Origin: Neoceratodus forsteri
Taxonomy: Eukaryota > Chordata > Ceratodontiformes > Ceratodontidae
DNA length: 64,000 bases
Direction: 5' to 3'
NCBI GenBank assembly: GCA_016271365.2
Contig: CM057450.1
Coordinates: forward strand, 1,808,173,967-1,808,237,966
The translations under genes were made by a program, and so were the position numbers. Below, one piece after another: positions 42,836 to 55,289 of the stretch; position 1 is the stretch's first letter; the number at the start of each line of letters is the position of its first letter. Below the pieces are notes generated by a model. That model was not told the DNA's origin and did not search any database. It was given only the letters and a program-made list of their open reading frames with translations.

Positions 42836-44660
42836 TTGCAACGCCACGGAAGCTTCAATATGCAGTGTTTTATTATAGCGATGTTTTTTTCCCTTCAGCT
42901 TCTGGCCTACCACCCCCTTCACCAGTTTTTTTGTGCTCTCCTTAGCGGGGCTCCTGTGCCTACTCTTCCACAGCTGGATCAACAGTGGAGGCCTGGAGAA
43001 TGGTTTTGGCAAGCTTCGCCCAGCAGTGGGGTGACCTTTCTTCTCCCGCCCTGTAGCAGCAAGCCTCTCCTCCTCTCTGGAGCTTCAGGAGGATTCCCTG
43101 GTTGGAGAACAAGTCTCACCGTGATGTGGGCCCGCCCATTCAGGATCTAGACCTCAGGAGTAGACTCTCCTGCCGGCGACTGTCTGGCCTGTTCTGGAAC
43201 AGCTTTGGGCTGCCCACCTTCAGATGGTTCCAGTGGGGCCTTCTTTTTTGTCTTTGGTGTTTAGAGGATGCCAGCCCCCCCCACTGCATTTTCCAGATGG
43301 GCCCGGGGCCCGTCTTTGTAGCTCTGTTATGCCAGTGCCTTGCAGATGGTGATGCCTGTACCTCTCCCGTCCCCCCTCTCCATTATCCTCACAGGTGGGA
43401 TATGGCCTGCGGTGCACTCTCTTTGTCTCTGCCACAGGCCCTTCGGTGGTGACACCTCTGCCTCTCCCGCCAACATCTCTGCCTGGAGTGCCCTGACGGT
43501 ATCGCCCTCTGCATCCCCCATCAGTTGCTCCTTAGTATCAGTCATCACTACCGTTGCCGCCCAGCAGTGACCCCCTTGTTCTGGTTGGGCCAAGCCCTGT
43601 GTTGGCTGGGTCTTGTTGATGCTACCTCAGGCAGCCCTCCTGTCGATGCTGCGCTTTTGGCCAGCAGTGGTGCCCTAGCTTCTTCCTTTCATTTCACATC
43701 GATCGGGTAGCCATCAACTTTAGGGGGTTTCATTGCCTGCTCAGACCAGGCTCCCTTCCAACCTGTTGACAGCATCAGGGATCATCCTCCCTGTCGACGG
43801 TCCGCCCTACTGCACTATGCTTTGACACCCTGGTGCCATAGGCAGCGTGCATTCTGGGGCCATTTCTTTTCAGCTCATAAATGTTGATGGCTGGAGTGCT
43901 TGCCCGGATGGTGGCGCCCACCACCTTCCCCGGTTGTTACTCTTTAGTGCCCATCGTTGGCACAACCATCGTCACCCAGTGGTGCTCCTCTTGCCTTAGT
44001 CAGCAGTGCTGCTCTGGTCCCCTCCCCCCCTTTTTTTCTTCATGTCATTGGGGTAGCCAGTGATGCTCAAGGGTTTTCTTGCCTGCTTGGATCAGGCTCC
44101 CTTCTAGCCTGTCAATGACATCAGGGATCACCTCCCCATCGACGGTCTGCCCGTCTGCCCTAGATCTTGGGGATTCTCATAACCCTGGATCAGGGTTCAG
44201 GCACCAAGGCTACCGCACAGCAGGATCAGTCTGGCAGTCCCTCATCCCCCACCACAGGTATCCACTTCTTCTTAGTCCACCCTCCTGCCCTAAATCAGGA
44301 GTTGGTAGTAGGGGGGGCCCTTTTTTCCCTCCACCAAGTGCAGTGGAGGGGTCCACTTCAGCCGCTTGGGTCCTGCCCTTAACAGACCAGAACCTAGCTC
44401 TATTACTTCTGGAGTTGCCTTCTGTTCCCTCCCCTCCCCATCCCATCCAGGCTGCATATCAGTGCTGCCAGTGGGAGTATGTACCTTGCTGCAAGAGGGC
44501 CATACACCAATTGTCTCAGCATTAAAGGATCATGGGGTTCTAGTCTTCTCCATTTCTTGTCCCTAGTCTTCTCCATTTCTTGTCCCCAGCCACACAAGGG
44601 TCTTGAGATCCACTGTGGTCCTGAGGGTTCCATCATTTTACACCCAGTGCAGAAGGTTTA
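42836..44660 (+). pseudogene. DIRS F gag-like region, mostly unreadable
   Basis: By position this is the gag-like ORF. No frame longer than about 150 residues survives, and I could not place a zinc knuckle. Repeated local words (CATCGATCGGGTAGCC near 43697 and CATTGGGGTAGCC near 44046, each followed by TGCCTGCT and CAGGCTCCCTT) show an internal tandem duplication of roughly 350 bases. Function is inferred only from the neighbours. Confidence 0.45.
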
Positions 44661-44985
44661 GCATGGTCCCTCTGCAGTGTGCTGCCACACCCACAACAAG
44701 GGGGTCTGGATATGCTCCTTGGGCATACAGGTGGTTTACCTGCATTTCAAGATTTGCCTCCTCCCTCACAGAGGGTACTCCTGGTCCCTGTTTTGGGGTG
44801 CACGCCACCTGTTTAGAGTATTGCCCTCTGACTGGTCATCCATGGCCAAAGGTATTTCCCTTTTGACTAGCAGTGGTGGCAGCAGCTCTTAGGCCAGAGC
44901 ACTGCACGTCTTTCCCTATCTAGGCATAGGGTTGCTTAGCACTTAGTTCAAGGAGCATCTGCCTCTAACCCTGGCACATACCAGG
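44660..44985 (+). pseudogene. DIRS F reverse transcriptase relic
   Basis: The frame with VVYLHFKICLLPHRGYSW matches the DAYLHLMLHPAHGQF region of copy C. AVVAAALR-like sequence follows near 44870, and FPYLGIGLL stands near 44917 where FPYLDDWLL is expected, so both catalytic Asp are lost. The fingers region is not readable. Confidence 0.6.
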
Positions 44986-45224
44986 TAGCTGTTCGGTGCC
45001 ATAGGGATCACTGTCCATAACTGTAAGGACATAGAGTGGAGGCAGGCAGTACTTGCTTTTTCTCCTGTGTACCTTGCTTTGTCCAGTCGGAGACGTCTGC
45101 TTATTGAACTAGCTTGTACTCATTGTATTTTACTTTTCTTTCTGTACTGCCACCTGCTGTGGTCTGGGTCGTGCCTGAAAATGGTCCTCTGGATCAGCGC
45201 ACTTACCCGGTTACCAAAGACTTA

Positions 45225-45715
45225 AATAAATAAAGAAGGGCAACAAAGATGGTGCAGGGCCTGCACCAAAAGTCATATGACGAGAGACTGGGAGACCTTA
45301 ATATATATACCCTGGAGGAGAAAAGAGACAGGAGAGATATAATAGAAACCTACAAATATCTAAAAGGCATAAATAGAATACCAGAGAGTAGCATCTTTCA
45401 GAAAAGGAGATGTCCAGGAACGAGGGGGCATGGCATGAGGTTGGAAGGGGGTCGACTAAGGGGTAGCATGAGGAAGTATTTCTTCACAGAAAGGGTGGTG
45501 GAGGCATGGAATAGACTTCCAGCGGAGGTGGTGGGGGCAAACACAGTAGGGGTACTCAGGCATGCATGGGACAGGAATAGGGGAATCCTAGCAATGGGAA
45601 CGAGGAGGTAAAGCCGGAGATCAAGTAGGTTGTGTGGCTTTTACAGGAGGCAGGGAAAATGGGCAGATTATATGGGCCTAGCGGTACTTATCTGCCATCA
45701 GTTTCTGTTTCTGTC
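45225..45715 (+). mobile_element. CR1 LINE 3' fragment, sense, inside DIRS F
   Basis: The ORF 45249-45611 reads MVQGLHQKSYDERLGDLNIY, then RRDIIETYKYLKGINRIPES, then GSMRKYFFTERVVEAWNRLP, the conserved CR1 ORF2 C-terminus. The sequence ends with a CTTATCTGCCATCAGTTTCT-type CR1 3' end. It is severely 5' truncated, as CR1 copies usually are. It separates the RT core of F from its thumb region. This 121-codon frame is uninterrupted, so the insertion is fairly young. Confidence 0.88.
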
Positions 45716-46640
45716 AATCGGCTCAAGTCCATCCTGGCCCCTGATCATTGCCTGCATTACTGGACACTGGCCAGGGTGCAGCCTTCCTGCCCAAAGACAG
45801 GGAGGAATGTGTGATGGAACAAGCCCGACTGCTTTACAGCAACCGGTATGTCACAGCCAGGACATTCCTGCAGCTGCTGGGCTTGATGGCTGCAGCCATT
45901 GTCATGGTTCCCCTGGCAAGGTTGCACATGCGGATCCCCCATTGGACTTTGAGTCCAATGGGATCAATTCACCGACAATCTAGAACAGAAGGTTCTAGTA
46001 ACTTCACCAGTAAAGAAGGTGCTCTGGTGGTGGATGGAACCCAGCAACTTACTCAAAGAGGTTTCCTTCATCACCTCCCTTCATCAGATCCTCACTACAG
46101 ATGCTTTGGGGATGGGCTGTGGGGCACACTTGAGCCCTCACCAGATGCAGGATACTTGGACCACAGTGGAGAGTTCCTTCCACATGAACATCCTAGAAAT
46201 GTGAGCTGTCCTTTATGGCCTGCAAGCCTTTCAGGCTTACCTGTCCCTGGGGCCCCTGCTAGTACTGATGGACATCAGTGTAGTGCACTACATCAGCAAG
46301 CATGGGGGGACCCATTCATACCCCCTGTGCAGAGAAGTGATGAGGGTTTAGTACTGAGCTCTAAAACATGGTCTAGAACTGTTGGTAGTCCATGTTCCAG
46401 GCATTCGAAACATCGTGGCAGACAGACTAAGCAGGTTACAGTCAGGATGTAGAAGTGGGAACTGCTGACATTGGTCGTAGAAGACCTGTTTGACAGGTGG
46501 GGTTGTCCAGAGTTGGTCCTTTTTGTGTCCTTACTCAGTGCAAAACTCCCACTTTTCTGCTTGCCTGCTCTAGGGCCTGGAGTTTTCGGGCAAGACACGT
46601 TGTCCTTCTCAAGGAAAGGGAGGTTCCTCTATGCCTATCC
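45716..46640 (+). pseudogene. DIRS F RT thumb and RNase H, broken
   Basis: 45760-45960 contains TGQGAAFLPKDREECVMEQA, then FLQLLGLMAAAIVMVPLARLHM, the thumb segment of DIRS RT. RNase H motifs lie in 46019-46204: LTTDALGMGCGAHLSPHQMQ with the first Asp, and HMNILEM with Glu, then a stop. The third block, near 46270, is VLMDISVVHYISKHGGTHSY with Asp kept. The sequence to 46640 has HVPGIRNIVADRLSRL-like and LLSAKLPLFCLPA pieces. Confidence 0.75.
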
Positions 46641-46849
46641 TCCCTTCCCACTGATTCACAGGTGCTGATCAAGCTCCAGATGGAAGGGGGGTAACTGATC
46701 CTTGTGGCTCCCTTCTGGCTTCATCAGCTCTGGTTCCTCTTACTGCAGCAGTTGGAGGTGAAGCCTCCAGTATCCCTGCCCCTGTGCAAAGGATTGCTTT
46801 CACAGGAGCAAGGTCCCAGGTCCATGCAGACCTCAAGTCACTACACCTC

Positions 46850-47835
46850 CATGCTTGGCTCCTGAAGACATGGTCATGGCTATATTTGGGGTATCCCAGA
46901 AGGTGGCTGTGGTCATGGTGGCTGCTAGGAAGCCTTCCACCAGAGCCACTTATTCCATGATGTGGAAGCGCTTTGCTCTTTGGGTGGCTTCCCATCATTT
47001 GGATCCTTTCACTTGTCCAGTGAATCGGAGTCTGGAGTACTTGCTTCCCTCTCAGATTCTGGCCTGCTATACTCCTCCATTAAAGTGCACCTGGCTGCCA
47101 TTTCAGTCTTTCAGAGGCCCATTGCTGGCTGTGTGGTGGCAAAACTGGAGGTGTCCCGTACATTTTCGAGAGGCATTCTTCATCTGACGCTTCCTGTCCA
47201 CAATCCAGTCCTGCCTTGGTACTTGAATTCTTTGTTAGTGGCTCTTTCTGAGCCAGCCACGACATGCAAGCTGCGCTTTCTGTTGTTGAAAGCATTATTT
47301 TTAGTTGCCATTACTTCTGCTCAGAGGATATTGAGCTTCAGGCTCTGATTTGAGTCTCCTTATTTGGTTTTGCACAAAGTCCTTTTCGTACCAACCCTAA
47401 GTTTTTGTCAAAGGTGGTGTCCAAGTTTACCCTGAATGAAACCATCACCTGCCTGTATATTTCCCAGAGCGTGCCAATACAGGGGAGGCACTGCTCCATA
47501 TTTCAGATGTACATAGAATATTCAGATATTATGTTCATTGCACAAGGGACTGCAGGAAGTCCACACAGCTGTTTGTTTCACCCCTATGAAAGAGGTCGTA
47601 CCAGTTTCTAAACAGTGCCTGTCCAAATGGTTGGGCAACTGTATTATTTTCTGTTATAGGAAGTATGGTAAGGACTTCCTGGGGTTGTGCATGGCCACTT
47701 CACCAGAGACATGGCCACTTGTGTTGCCTGTTTCAAGAATGTGTCAGCAGCCAAAATCTCTGCTGCTGCCACTTGGCATGCTGTCCACTCTTTCACTAAA
47801 CACTACAGTCTGAACATTGCCTCTAAGAAGTAGGG
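46850..47835 (+). pseudogene. DIRS F tyrosine recombinase, broken
   Basis: 46855-47187 has AARKPSTRATYSMMWKRFALW. A related frame, 46962-47348, has SLSDSGLLYSSIKVHLAAIS and ITSAQRILSF, where SARRISEL is expected. 47538-47813 has VPVSKQCLSKWLGNCIIFCY. HGHFTRDMATCVACFKNVSAA follows near 47690, so HxxR is present. ATWHAVHSFTKHYSLNIAS near 47770-47822 keeps the Tyr. At least three frame changes break it. Confidence 0.82.
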
Positions 47836-47924
47836 CAGGCTTCGGCCTGGCTGTGTCTCAAGGCCTCCTGTCCTAGGCCTATAGCCTCAGGCCACCCAGA
47901 ATGTCTCTTTGTCAGTACTGCTTA

Positions 47925-48010
47925 AAAGAGATATCCCCGAAGAAGACAGAACAGTAACATAAGAACTTACTATAACAGTCAATTTTAGAGGGAATCTCTT
48001 CCACCAAGTC
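47925..48010. repeat. DIRS F internal complementary region
   Basis: GAGATATCCCCGAAG is the inverse of the left end. AACATAAGAACTTACTATAACAG onward is the inverse of the right end near 48730-48765. Confidence 0.8.
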
Positions 48011-48539
48011 ACCCCAATCCACCCTCCGTCCCGCATGGACGTAGAGCCTTTTTTAACTGTATTGGCTCCCACCTGGATCTTTCTCCGGGAAGGTCTTCCG
48101 GCTGCTTCCAGCCGAGCCTGATTGTTGAAATCTTTTGCCCTTTCCTTTGTTCCTTGAGATGGCCCTCGGCATATGTCCCTTCTCAGGGCCTTCAGGCTAT
48201 ACAGGAGTTACCCTTTCTTCCGGGGGCTTCTTTCCTTGTCTCTGCCTCGTCTGATGGGCAGATCTGTTGCCAGGCTCTTTCTCTGTGAGATGTAGAGCCT
48301 TTCTTAACTGTAATGGCCTTTACCTGGCTATTTTTCTAGGATGATCTACTGGCTGTCCTCAGCCGCCCCATGTTGTTGACATCACTTCATCTCTCCTGAC
48401 TTCCTATAGGAAGACCCTCTTCATCCTCTTCCTCTCGTGACCTGAGGGCTACACTAGAGATTCCTGCTTGCTTTGACTTTTTCCTGCCTTGCCAGCTGGG
48501 CAGAACCACATTCTCTCCCCTGGTTCCCTATACGGAGAT
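48011..48539. other. DIRS F right arm with tandem duplication
   Basis: This is non-coding sequence between the internal region and the right repeat. GTAGAGCC, TTTTTTAACTGTATTGGC and ACCTGG near 48040 are repeated in variant form near 48290, a direct duplication with a period of about 250 bases. Confidence 0.5.
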
Positions 48540-48770
48540 CCTCCAAGCATGGTCTCTGGCGAGGAAATGAGATGGGACAGGGCCACCCTCGCTTATATGG
48601 GGATGGCATCATCTGACAGCATTGTGGGCGGCCTCTACAGAGCTGCTAGCAAAAGTTTACGTGTGATCCTAGAGACTGACAGCTCATTGTCCTAGAGGTA
48701 TGACCTGATGAAAGAGAGTTCCTCAAAGATGTACTGTTATCTCTTATGTAACTGTTCTTTCCTTCAGTAC
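48540..48770. repeat. DIRS F right inverted terminal repeat
   Basis: This is the inverse of 42643-42835. Its outer part is also inverted in 47925-48010. Confidence 0.8.
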
Positions 48771-49984
48771 ATTTATTTTCTCTACTAAATCCTTGATAGG
48801 TATTAAGTAGCGAGAATGTCTAATTTGTTAACTGAAAGTGAACGTAGTCACCACAAGAAGCAATTTAGCATCTCCTACCTAGTAATGTTTCTTTTTTATT
48901 TGGGGGGGGGTACTTTTAAAGATGTCCAAATATAGTGTGGGGGGGGGGGTTGGTGGCCAACTTCCAGTTTGAAAGTCATCCCCCCATGCAGTATGTACAG
49001 TATTTCATGTACTTTTTTTGTAAATTTCTTTTTTAATAAAATAAGATTTAAGAAAGTAAGATCTAAAAATTTAATTGGTTGAAATGTATCACCTGCCCAT
49101 TAACTAAGTTTCTATAAACCTTTTTACCATAAAAATAAAACCTTTTCCTACTTAACATGATAACCCACAACAGGGCATTGGTTTCTTCAAAATAAATACA
49201 TTTCCCCGATATCATTTTACAGGCTTTCGGCTGTCCTTTCCAAAGTCACATATTTGACCTAGCAACAGCCTAACTACCAGAAAATAAAACCCTTTTCCAC
49301 GTTAAGAAAAAAAACAAAACAACATAGCTGGCCTGTTAGCAGTACAACTCACTATGCCAGCAGACCTGGACTCTTATCACTTAGGCGCCAGCCTTGGGAG
49401 GGAGGGTCAAGTTTCCCCAAAAACAGCTTTCCTCCCTCAAGGAGGGGGACAATGCATCCTGCTTTTAGCCTGCCACCTGATGCAGGTCAGATGGCAGCAT
49501 ACATCGAAGGGAAGAGGGTCAGCCAGTGGCTGCAGGCGCATATTTGTGTCTCAGCATGCATGTGTGTCTTCGCACATGTGTGGGTCACTGCATGCCAGTA
49601 CCCTTGGGAAAAACTAGAGGAGAAAATCTTGGTCTGTCGGAGTCAAGCTCAGCACCCCTGCAGGCTGTTGCATGACTGACAGGGCAAGGCACCCTCAACG
49701 CTTGAGGTCCTGGATAAGTGGTGGGGCTGCAAGTCCTTCAGAAGATCACTAATGGGGATGGAGGGACTGCAAGTTGGCGGAGCGGGCAGAACAGAAGCCA
49801 GAGAAAAAGCTTGATTAAAACAAAAAATATATACATTTTCCATTTTATAAGTGCAGTAGTCCACTCCAAGGCATGGTTTCTTGAGAATTAATACAGTTAC
49901 TGGGTGCATTGAAAGGCTCTAATTTGTTAGCCTTATGCCTTCCAGTTCACCTGTGGCATGCATTAGTTCTCTAGAAACACATGC
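48771..49984. other. Unassigned sequence; weak SINE-like block
   Basis: The AT-rich first half has G-runs near 48901 and 48940 and no coding signal. A block from about 49328 starts GCTGGCCTGTTAGCAG and contains GACCTGGACTCTTATCAC, which loosely resembles the heads at 16827 and 41974. I cannot fix its ends or show a target duplication. Confidence 0.3.
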
Positions 49985-51410
49985 CCAGTTGGAGAAAAAG
50001 AAGTTGTAGGCAGAAAAAGGCCCTGCGGCCCTTCATGTCTACCCATCCCTACCTATCTATCTAATGTTGAGTGTGAGGATTCCAGTGACCCATTACCCAT
50101 CCGTATCCTTTCTTTTGTCACCATCTTTATCAGCCCCATAGATCTGTCCCACCCTTGTTTGAACCCCCTGTTGATTTAGCACAGACCATCTCCCATGGTA
50201 GCCTAGTCCACAATCCTCTGCCACCCACTGTGAAAAAAATGCTTTCTGACATCCCTCCTAAATCTTACGCCCGCCGGCTTCATCGAGTTTACCCTAATAC
50301 TTGTATGCCCACTCAGAGCGAACAACTCTGCCCTCTATTTGATCCTGTGGAAGTTTTGTACATCTTGATCATGTCCCTCCTCCTTGCCACTAGCATGTAC
50401 ATGTTGATACCTTTCAACCTCTTTATGTAAGTCTTTTTCTCCTGACCCTGGATCATTTGAATTACCCTACTATACCTCTACCATACCCTTGTCTTTCTTC
50501 AAGTGCAGGTACCAGAATTCCTCAAAGTATTCCAGGTGAAGACGAACCAATGACTTTTACAGTGGTAGAATCTGCTCCTTTGGCTACTCATCCCCCTTCC
50601 TATACATCCCAGCATCCTGTTTGCCCACCTTGCTGGCCTGTTGCACTGCATTGATGTTTTTTTTAAATTGTCTAGTACATTTACCCCCAGGTCTCTCTTC
50701 TCATTTGTACTTGAACCCCCCCCCCCCAATTCTCTGTTCTTTTCTCGGATGTTTTACCTTTGTGTGCATTACCTTGTACTTAGTGTTGAATTTAAACTGC
50801 CTGACCTTTGACCACTTCTCTAGTCTTTCCAGGTCCTCCCTCATATTTCTTGTCCTTTCCTCAAAATCCACTTTTTGTAATGCAGATCTTAGTATATCAT
50901 CTGTGAAGAGGCAGACTTTACCCTGCATCCCTACTCCGGTGTCACAGATAAAGATATTGAAGAGGACGGTATGCACAAACAATCTCTGTGGCTCACACTG
51001 AACTTCTCCGACCTTTGAGTGTTTCCCATTAAGGGCAACCCCTTGGGCTCTGTAACTGTCAGTTTCGTACCAATCTTGTGACCTTTTCTCCACCCCAGGT
51101 CACCCAACCTTTTGACCAACTCTCTACGGAACAGAGTTGAAGGCTTTGCTGAAGTCAAATATAGCATGCCCACTGCTTGACCCATGACATCCTTCCCATG
51201 AACCCATGCTGTCCGATATCCTAAAATCTGTTTGTCTTCAGGAAACCCACTAGCCTGTCCTTTATTAAGGTCTCTAGTAACTTCTCCACTGTAGATGTCA
51301 TACTTACAGGTCTGTAGTTCCCTTAGTTATCCCTACTTCAGCTCTTGTGCGGCGGAACTACATCCACTGTCCTTATCTTGTGGGAACCCAAAAGGTAAGA
51401 GCTATTTGAA
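49985..51410 (-). mobile_element. CR1-like LINE fragment, antisense, old
   Basis: Minus-strand RT fragments and a CR1-type 3' region are present. The frame 51093-50701 shows VLFNIFICDTGVGMQGKVCL, then FTDDIL with FADD altered to FTDD (50896-50907), then MREDLERLEKWSKVRQFKFN. The 3' part has the RYLKVSI-type and RMLGCIGRGMSS blocks. It is less similar to the other CR1 copies than they are to each other, so it may be a distinct, older lineage. Confidence 0.78.
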
Positions 51411-51479
51411 AAACATGGCTTATCTTAATTAGTCTGTCAAACTGGTTTGCAGACAGTGATGATGTTTTTTTGCTGATGT

Positions 51480-52020
51480 GTGTTGCATCCTGTGTAACTT
51501 AAATTACCACAGGTTAACACTGGCTGTGATTAAAAGGGAAGGGGTGAAATTGAAGGCTCTGGCTTGGTGCTGTCATCTAGGGGAGTGTGACCCAAGCACC
51601 TATTGCTGTTACTACTGGAGACCTAACACTGAAGTTGCCTCTAGGAATGGAAGCAATTAAAGGGAGTCTGAACCAATTGAAGACTTTGGAGAGGTGCTGC
51701 TGTTAGGAAATTTCAGTAAGCCAGATGAGGACTAGAGTGTCCTGGTACAAGGAGGGAGGAAGGCCAATGGTTCCAATGGGTGTAGGAGAAAGGTGTTAGT
51801 GATAGAAGATTCTGTAGTAAGGGGTAAGCACCATGGGCAGGAGGTGGTGTGCTGTTACCGGGGGCTACAGCAGACAGACTCGGGTCCAGAGTGATTGAAC
51901 TCGCAGGAAGAGGAATGGAAACCAGATCTGATCATGCATGTAGGCACAAATGACCTGAGTAGAAGCATTGGGGGGGGGTGAAGTCAAGCTTCCATGGAGG
52001 AGGTGAGGTGGTTATAATAC
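51480..52020 (+). mobile_element. CR1 ORF1 relic, sense
   Basis: VLVIEDSVVR near 51795 and DLIMHVGTNDL near 51928-51960 match the KLLLLEDSIV and VIIHLGTNDL blocks of the CR1 ORF1 copies. Many stops. It ends where an antisense CR1 tail begins. Confidence 0.65.
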
Positions 52021-52021
52021 T

Positions 52022-52125
52022 GGTAGAAACATAGAATTTGATGGCAGATAAGGACCACTTGGTCCACCTAGTCTACCAATTTTTCCCTACCTGCAGTGTC
52101 ACCGCAGACCTTACTTGATCTCTGG
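52022..52125 (-). mobile_element. CR1 3' end, antisense
   Basis: The stretch begins TAGAAACATAGAATTTGATG and is nearly the same as 26108-26180. It is only about 100 bases long, a strongly 5' truncated insertion. Confidence 0.75.
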
Positions 52126-52460
52126 CTCTTCAATTCAATTTTATTTTTACCAGGAAATACACCATGGAGCAGAGCTCATTTGCAAAGTGGTCCTGGAAGG
52201 ATGGTACAGACAATCAAGGGCATACAGAAATGACAACATTCTATACAGGTTGAAGATTTTTCCAAAAGATAACATATTTTAGGCAAGTAAAAAAGAAACA
52301 AGTCACAGAATATATACAAGTTATGGGCATTGGTGACTGAAGCACAGCTGGATATGGTGACAGTCACAAAAATGTGGGCTGTAACAGGGACGTGTCTACA
52401 ACGGACTATGCAAAACAGAAATTCTGATTTTAAGTCAGAATTTGGGAACAAGGACTTCAC
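52126..52460 (-). mobile_element. L2-like LINE 3' region, antisense
   Basis: CAATTTTATTTTTACCAGG and GAGCTCATTTGCAAAGTGGTCCTGG are words seen in the 3' regions of fish and amphibian non-LTR elements. The block at 54250-54420 has a similar beginning (TTTTATT, AGCTCATTTGCAGTGGGGAC). Confidence 0.5.
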
Positions 52461-52859
52461 TCTTCAAGACAAACCCTAAGTTTTGAAAAAGGACACTCGT
52501 AGGTTCATTTTTAATCCCAAGTCTTGTGTTTCCAAAGAATTTTCTTCACCTACACAGAGAGAAGGTTATTGTCAAAAAGAACACTTTTCTGGACTTTGAA
52601 ACCTCAGAATAAGGTATAGTTTAGAACAACAGTATATAGTGTTTCCTGTAAACCATAAAGTGTTATTTTTGGTATTGACTGCAGTTCAAAGATCTTCCAA
52701 ATTGTAGAATTTACTGTGTTGTTTTTACTTACGTAAACTTTTATGATTTTCTTATCAACTCTGCCTGGGGTCTGATTGTGTGAGCTAACACTTTAACAGA
52801 AGGGTTTTGTAAAATACTGTATGCCTTGATAATGAAGATAGTGACCGCTTAGCTATCAT
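52461..52859. other. Unassigned AT-rich sequence
   Basis: No ORF, repeat or RNA gene is recognised. It may be the decayed end of the adjacent LINE. Confidence 0.3.
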
Positions 52860-54239
52860 ACAAACCAAATAGGCAAGAGGCTGCCAGTGGACATGGTTGG
52901 ATTCCAGCTAGAGAGTGTAGTAAGAGTCAGGGGGGACTCGAAACCTCAGTTTCCACCCTCCTGAACCCTACAACTGCTCATGAGTTCCGTAAAAAGGGGG
53001 ACCCTCCCTGCAAACAGGAGGTCCTGCCGCCCCTCCCCCCCCCGAGGTTGGGCGCATGACAGCAGGCAACCATAGGAAATGAAAAAAGGATCAAAATGGT
53101 AGTTGTTTACAGACCACATCCAAGAACCAGGAAGTGGACAGAGAATTGGGGAGGTAATCAGGAGGACAGCAGAACTCGGGGAGATGCTGCTGTTAGGGGA
53201 TTTCACTGTGCTGGACATGGACTGGAATGTACCAGTTGCAGAAAGTGCAGGTAATCAGCTCCTGGTGGAGGCATGCCAGGAAGTATTTCTGACAACTAGT
53301 TCAGGCCCCTACAAAGGAGGGGGGCCACGCTGGATCTGGCTGTCTCCTATAGGAAAAGGATCCAAAATGTGACAGTCCTAGAGCTGCAAGGAACAAGGAA
53401 TCACAGAATGGTGTGGATGAAGATTTCAATTAGAAATTAGCAGGACATATGGCCAGACTAAGGTATGGGACTTCATGAGTGAATGAAGATCCAGTTAAAA
53501 ACCAGCAGAACACAAGGGAAACATATCTAAGGATAACAGGGGAAACCAGTAATGTGAATAAATTAAAGTCCAGGGCAGAACTAAGAATAGTTGAAGGGGT
53601 GAAGCGGGGGGATAAGGCACACTTCAGTTATATATAGGAGAAGCACAAAGGCTGAGGTATGAGGGTGATGCCAATATACTGAATCAGAACTAATGTTCAG
53701 AATTCACGAAGGAGGAGGAAGGTCCACTGCCAGACTGTGCACTCAAGCCAGATATAAGGGAAGTGGGTACCAATGATGCTCACATCACCAAAGTAAGGGT
53801 GCAAGAGGGTCTGAGAGCTTTAAAATTGGACAAATGAACTGGCCTGGAGGGGAGGGACCAAAGAATACTAAGCCAGATGGTGCTGGTGCTTACAGCACTG
53901 CTAGTGGACATCTTTACCAGCTCGTTAAACACTGGGGTGGTCCTCAGGGATTGGAGGACAGCCAACATACACCTGCACCAAAGTAGAAGTAGGGACAAGC
54001 CAGGAAACTATGGATCAGTCAGACCGATATCTATAGTGAGGCAGTAACTGGAAGCTATTCTAAGAGAAAGGCTGGTAGACTTCCTTGAGGCAGATAATCT
54101 ACAGGACATTAGGCAACAAGAGTTCACGAGGGGGAGGGCATGCTAGACTTACTGTATCTATTTCTTTGCTTAGGCAACAAAGGCAATGGACAAAGAACAG
54201 GCAGTAAACATACTTTGTACCAGGACTCCAGTAAGGCTT
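52860..54239 (+). mobile_element. CR1 ORF2 relic, sense
   Basis: Endonuclease block LLLGDFTVLDMDWNVPVAES lies at 53185-53245. Further on is ALKLDK with LEGRDQRILSQMVLVLTALL near 53840-53900, and WRTANIHLHQSRSRDKPGNY near 53950. The RT start, PISIV then LREERLVDFLEADNLQDIRQ with RACQTY, lies near 54020-54150. The order fits CR1 ORF2, broken in many places. It is cut at 54240 by an L2-like element. Confidence 0.72.
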
Positions 54240-55289
54240 GATCGATCAACATTTTCATTTTATTAAAAGGTTAAATCCGTTGAACCAAAGCTCATTTGCA
54301 GTGGGGACTTATTTTGCTCATACAGTACAAGCTGCACATAAAGGCATATCAATAAATATGGAATCATAAACAATATACTCATAAAAAAAACAAGTCGTCA
54401 AAATATCATAAATCAGATAACCAAGTATTGTCAGTTGAGAAAAAGACAGTTACTGTTACACAGGGATGATAGGAACCATGTTTGTAGAGCAGAAATTGAA
54501 GGACATTTAGCATCCACTTTACAAAACTGGGCCGAAAGAGAGTTCCAAATCAAGGGAACAGAATGGGTAAAGAAATACTTAGACCAGATGGTCTTAGCAC
54601 CAGGATTTACAAACTGATAAACATAGCTGTTACGCAGGGAAGTTTAACCTTTCTAAATTTGATTAGCTCCACCAAATAATCCGGAGCCTGGCCCTGTACT
54701 CATTTGTAAACAAATATAAATCTATCAAGTTTCCTGTTTTGCCAGCGAGGTCCAGCCCAACTTCTCATAGGGGTCACAATATTGGGACAAGCAAGAATTA
54801 ATCTTGCTAGGTGATTATACAATATGCCTAGTTTGTGGAGGCGATCAGATGAAGCATGTTCATACAGTAAATCTGCATAATCAAAAAAACTGGAAAATTT
54901 GAGCCTATATAGTATTTTGAAGTGTATCCAAGTTTAAGGTTTCTTTAATTCAATAAAAGAGACGCACCCTTGTACCAGTTTTCCCTACCAAATGTTCAGT
55001 ATGTTTATTTCCAGAATCCTGAGGGTCAAGCTAGAACATTTATTTGAATCATCTCCAGCGGGCACCATTATTTGTAGAAATAGAAATATCTCTGAATTAT
55101 TTTAATTTAGAGGGATGAAGAAAAAACATGAGTTCAGTTTTAGCTGAATTCAAGCTCAACCAAGATTTTAAACAGGATAATTGCAGCTCATTGAAACTCC
55201 TTTGAATATGTCCATGGGAGAATTACTAGAGGTCTAAACGACAGTGTCATCTGCATAAAGATGATATTTAGTGTTGGTGACACTGTTGT

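Larger units (their letters stand above)
42643..48770 (+). mobile_element. DIRS-like retrotransposon copy F, highly degenerate
   Basis: The left end CTTCGGGGATATCTC (42646-42660) recurs inverted at about 47929-47943 in the internal complementary region. The left repeat ACCTCTAGGACAATGAG is mirrored by CTCATTGTCCTAGAGGT near 48682. Coding order is gag relic, RT relic, CR1 insertion, RNase H, recombinase. It is related to A and C by its ends and by the FTKHYSL region. Its decay suggests greater age. Confidence 0.85.

Noticed and set aside
49328..49690. Third copy of the SINE family of 16827
   Set aside because: The head resemblance is loose, and I could not find boundaries, a tail or a target duplication. 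It is kept only as a remark in the interval entry.
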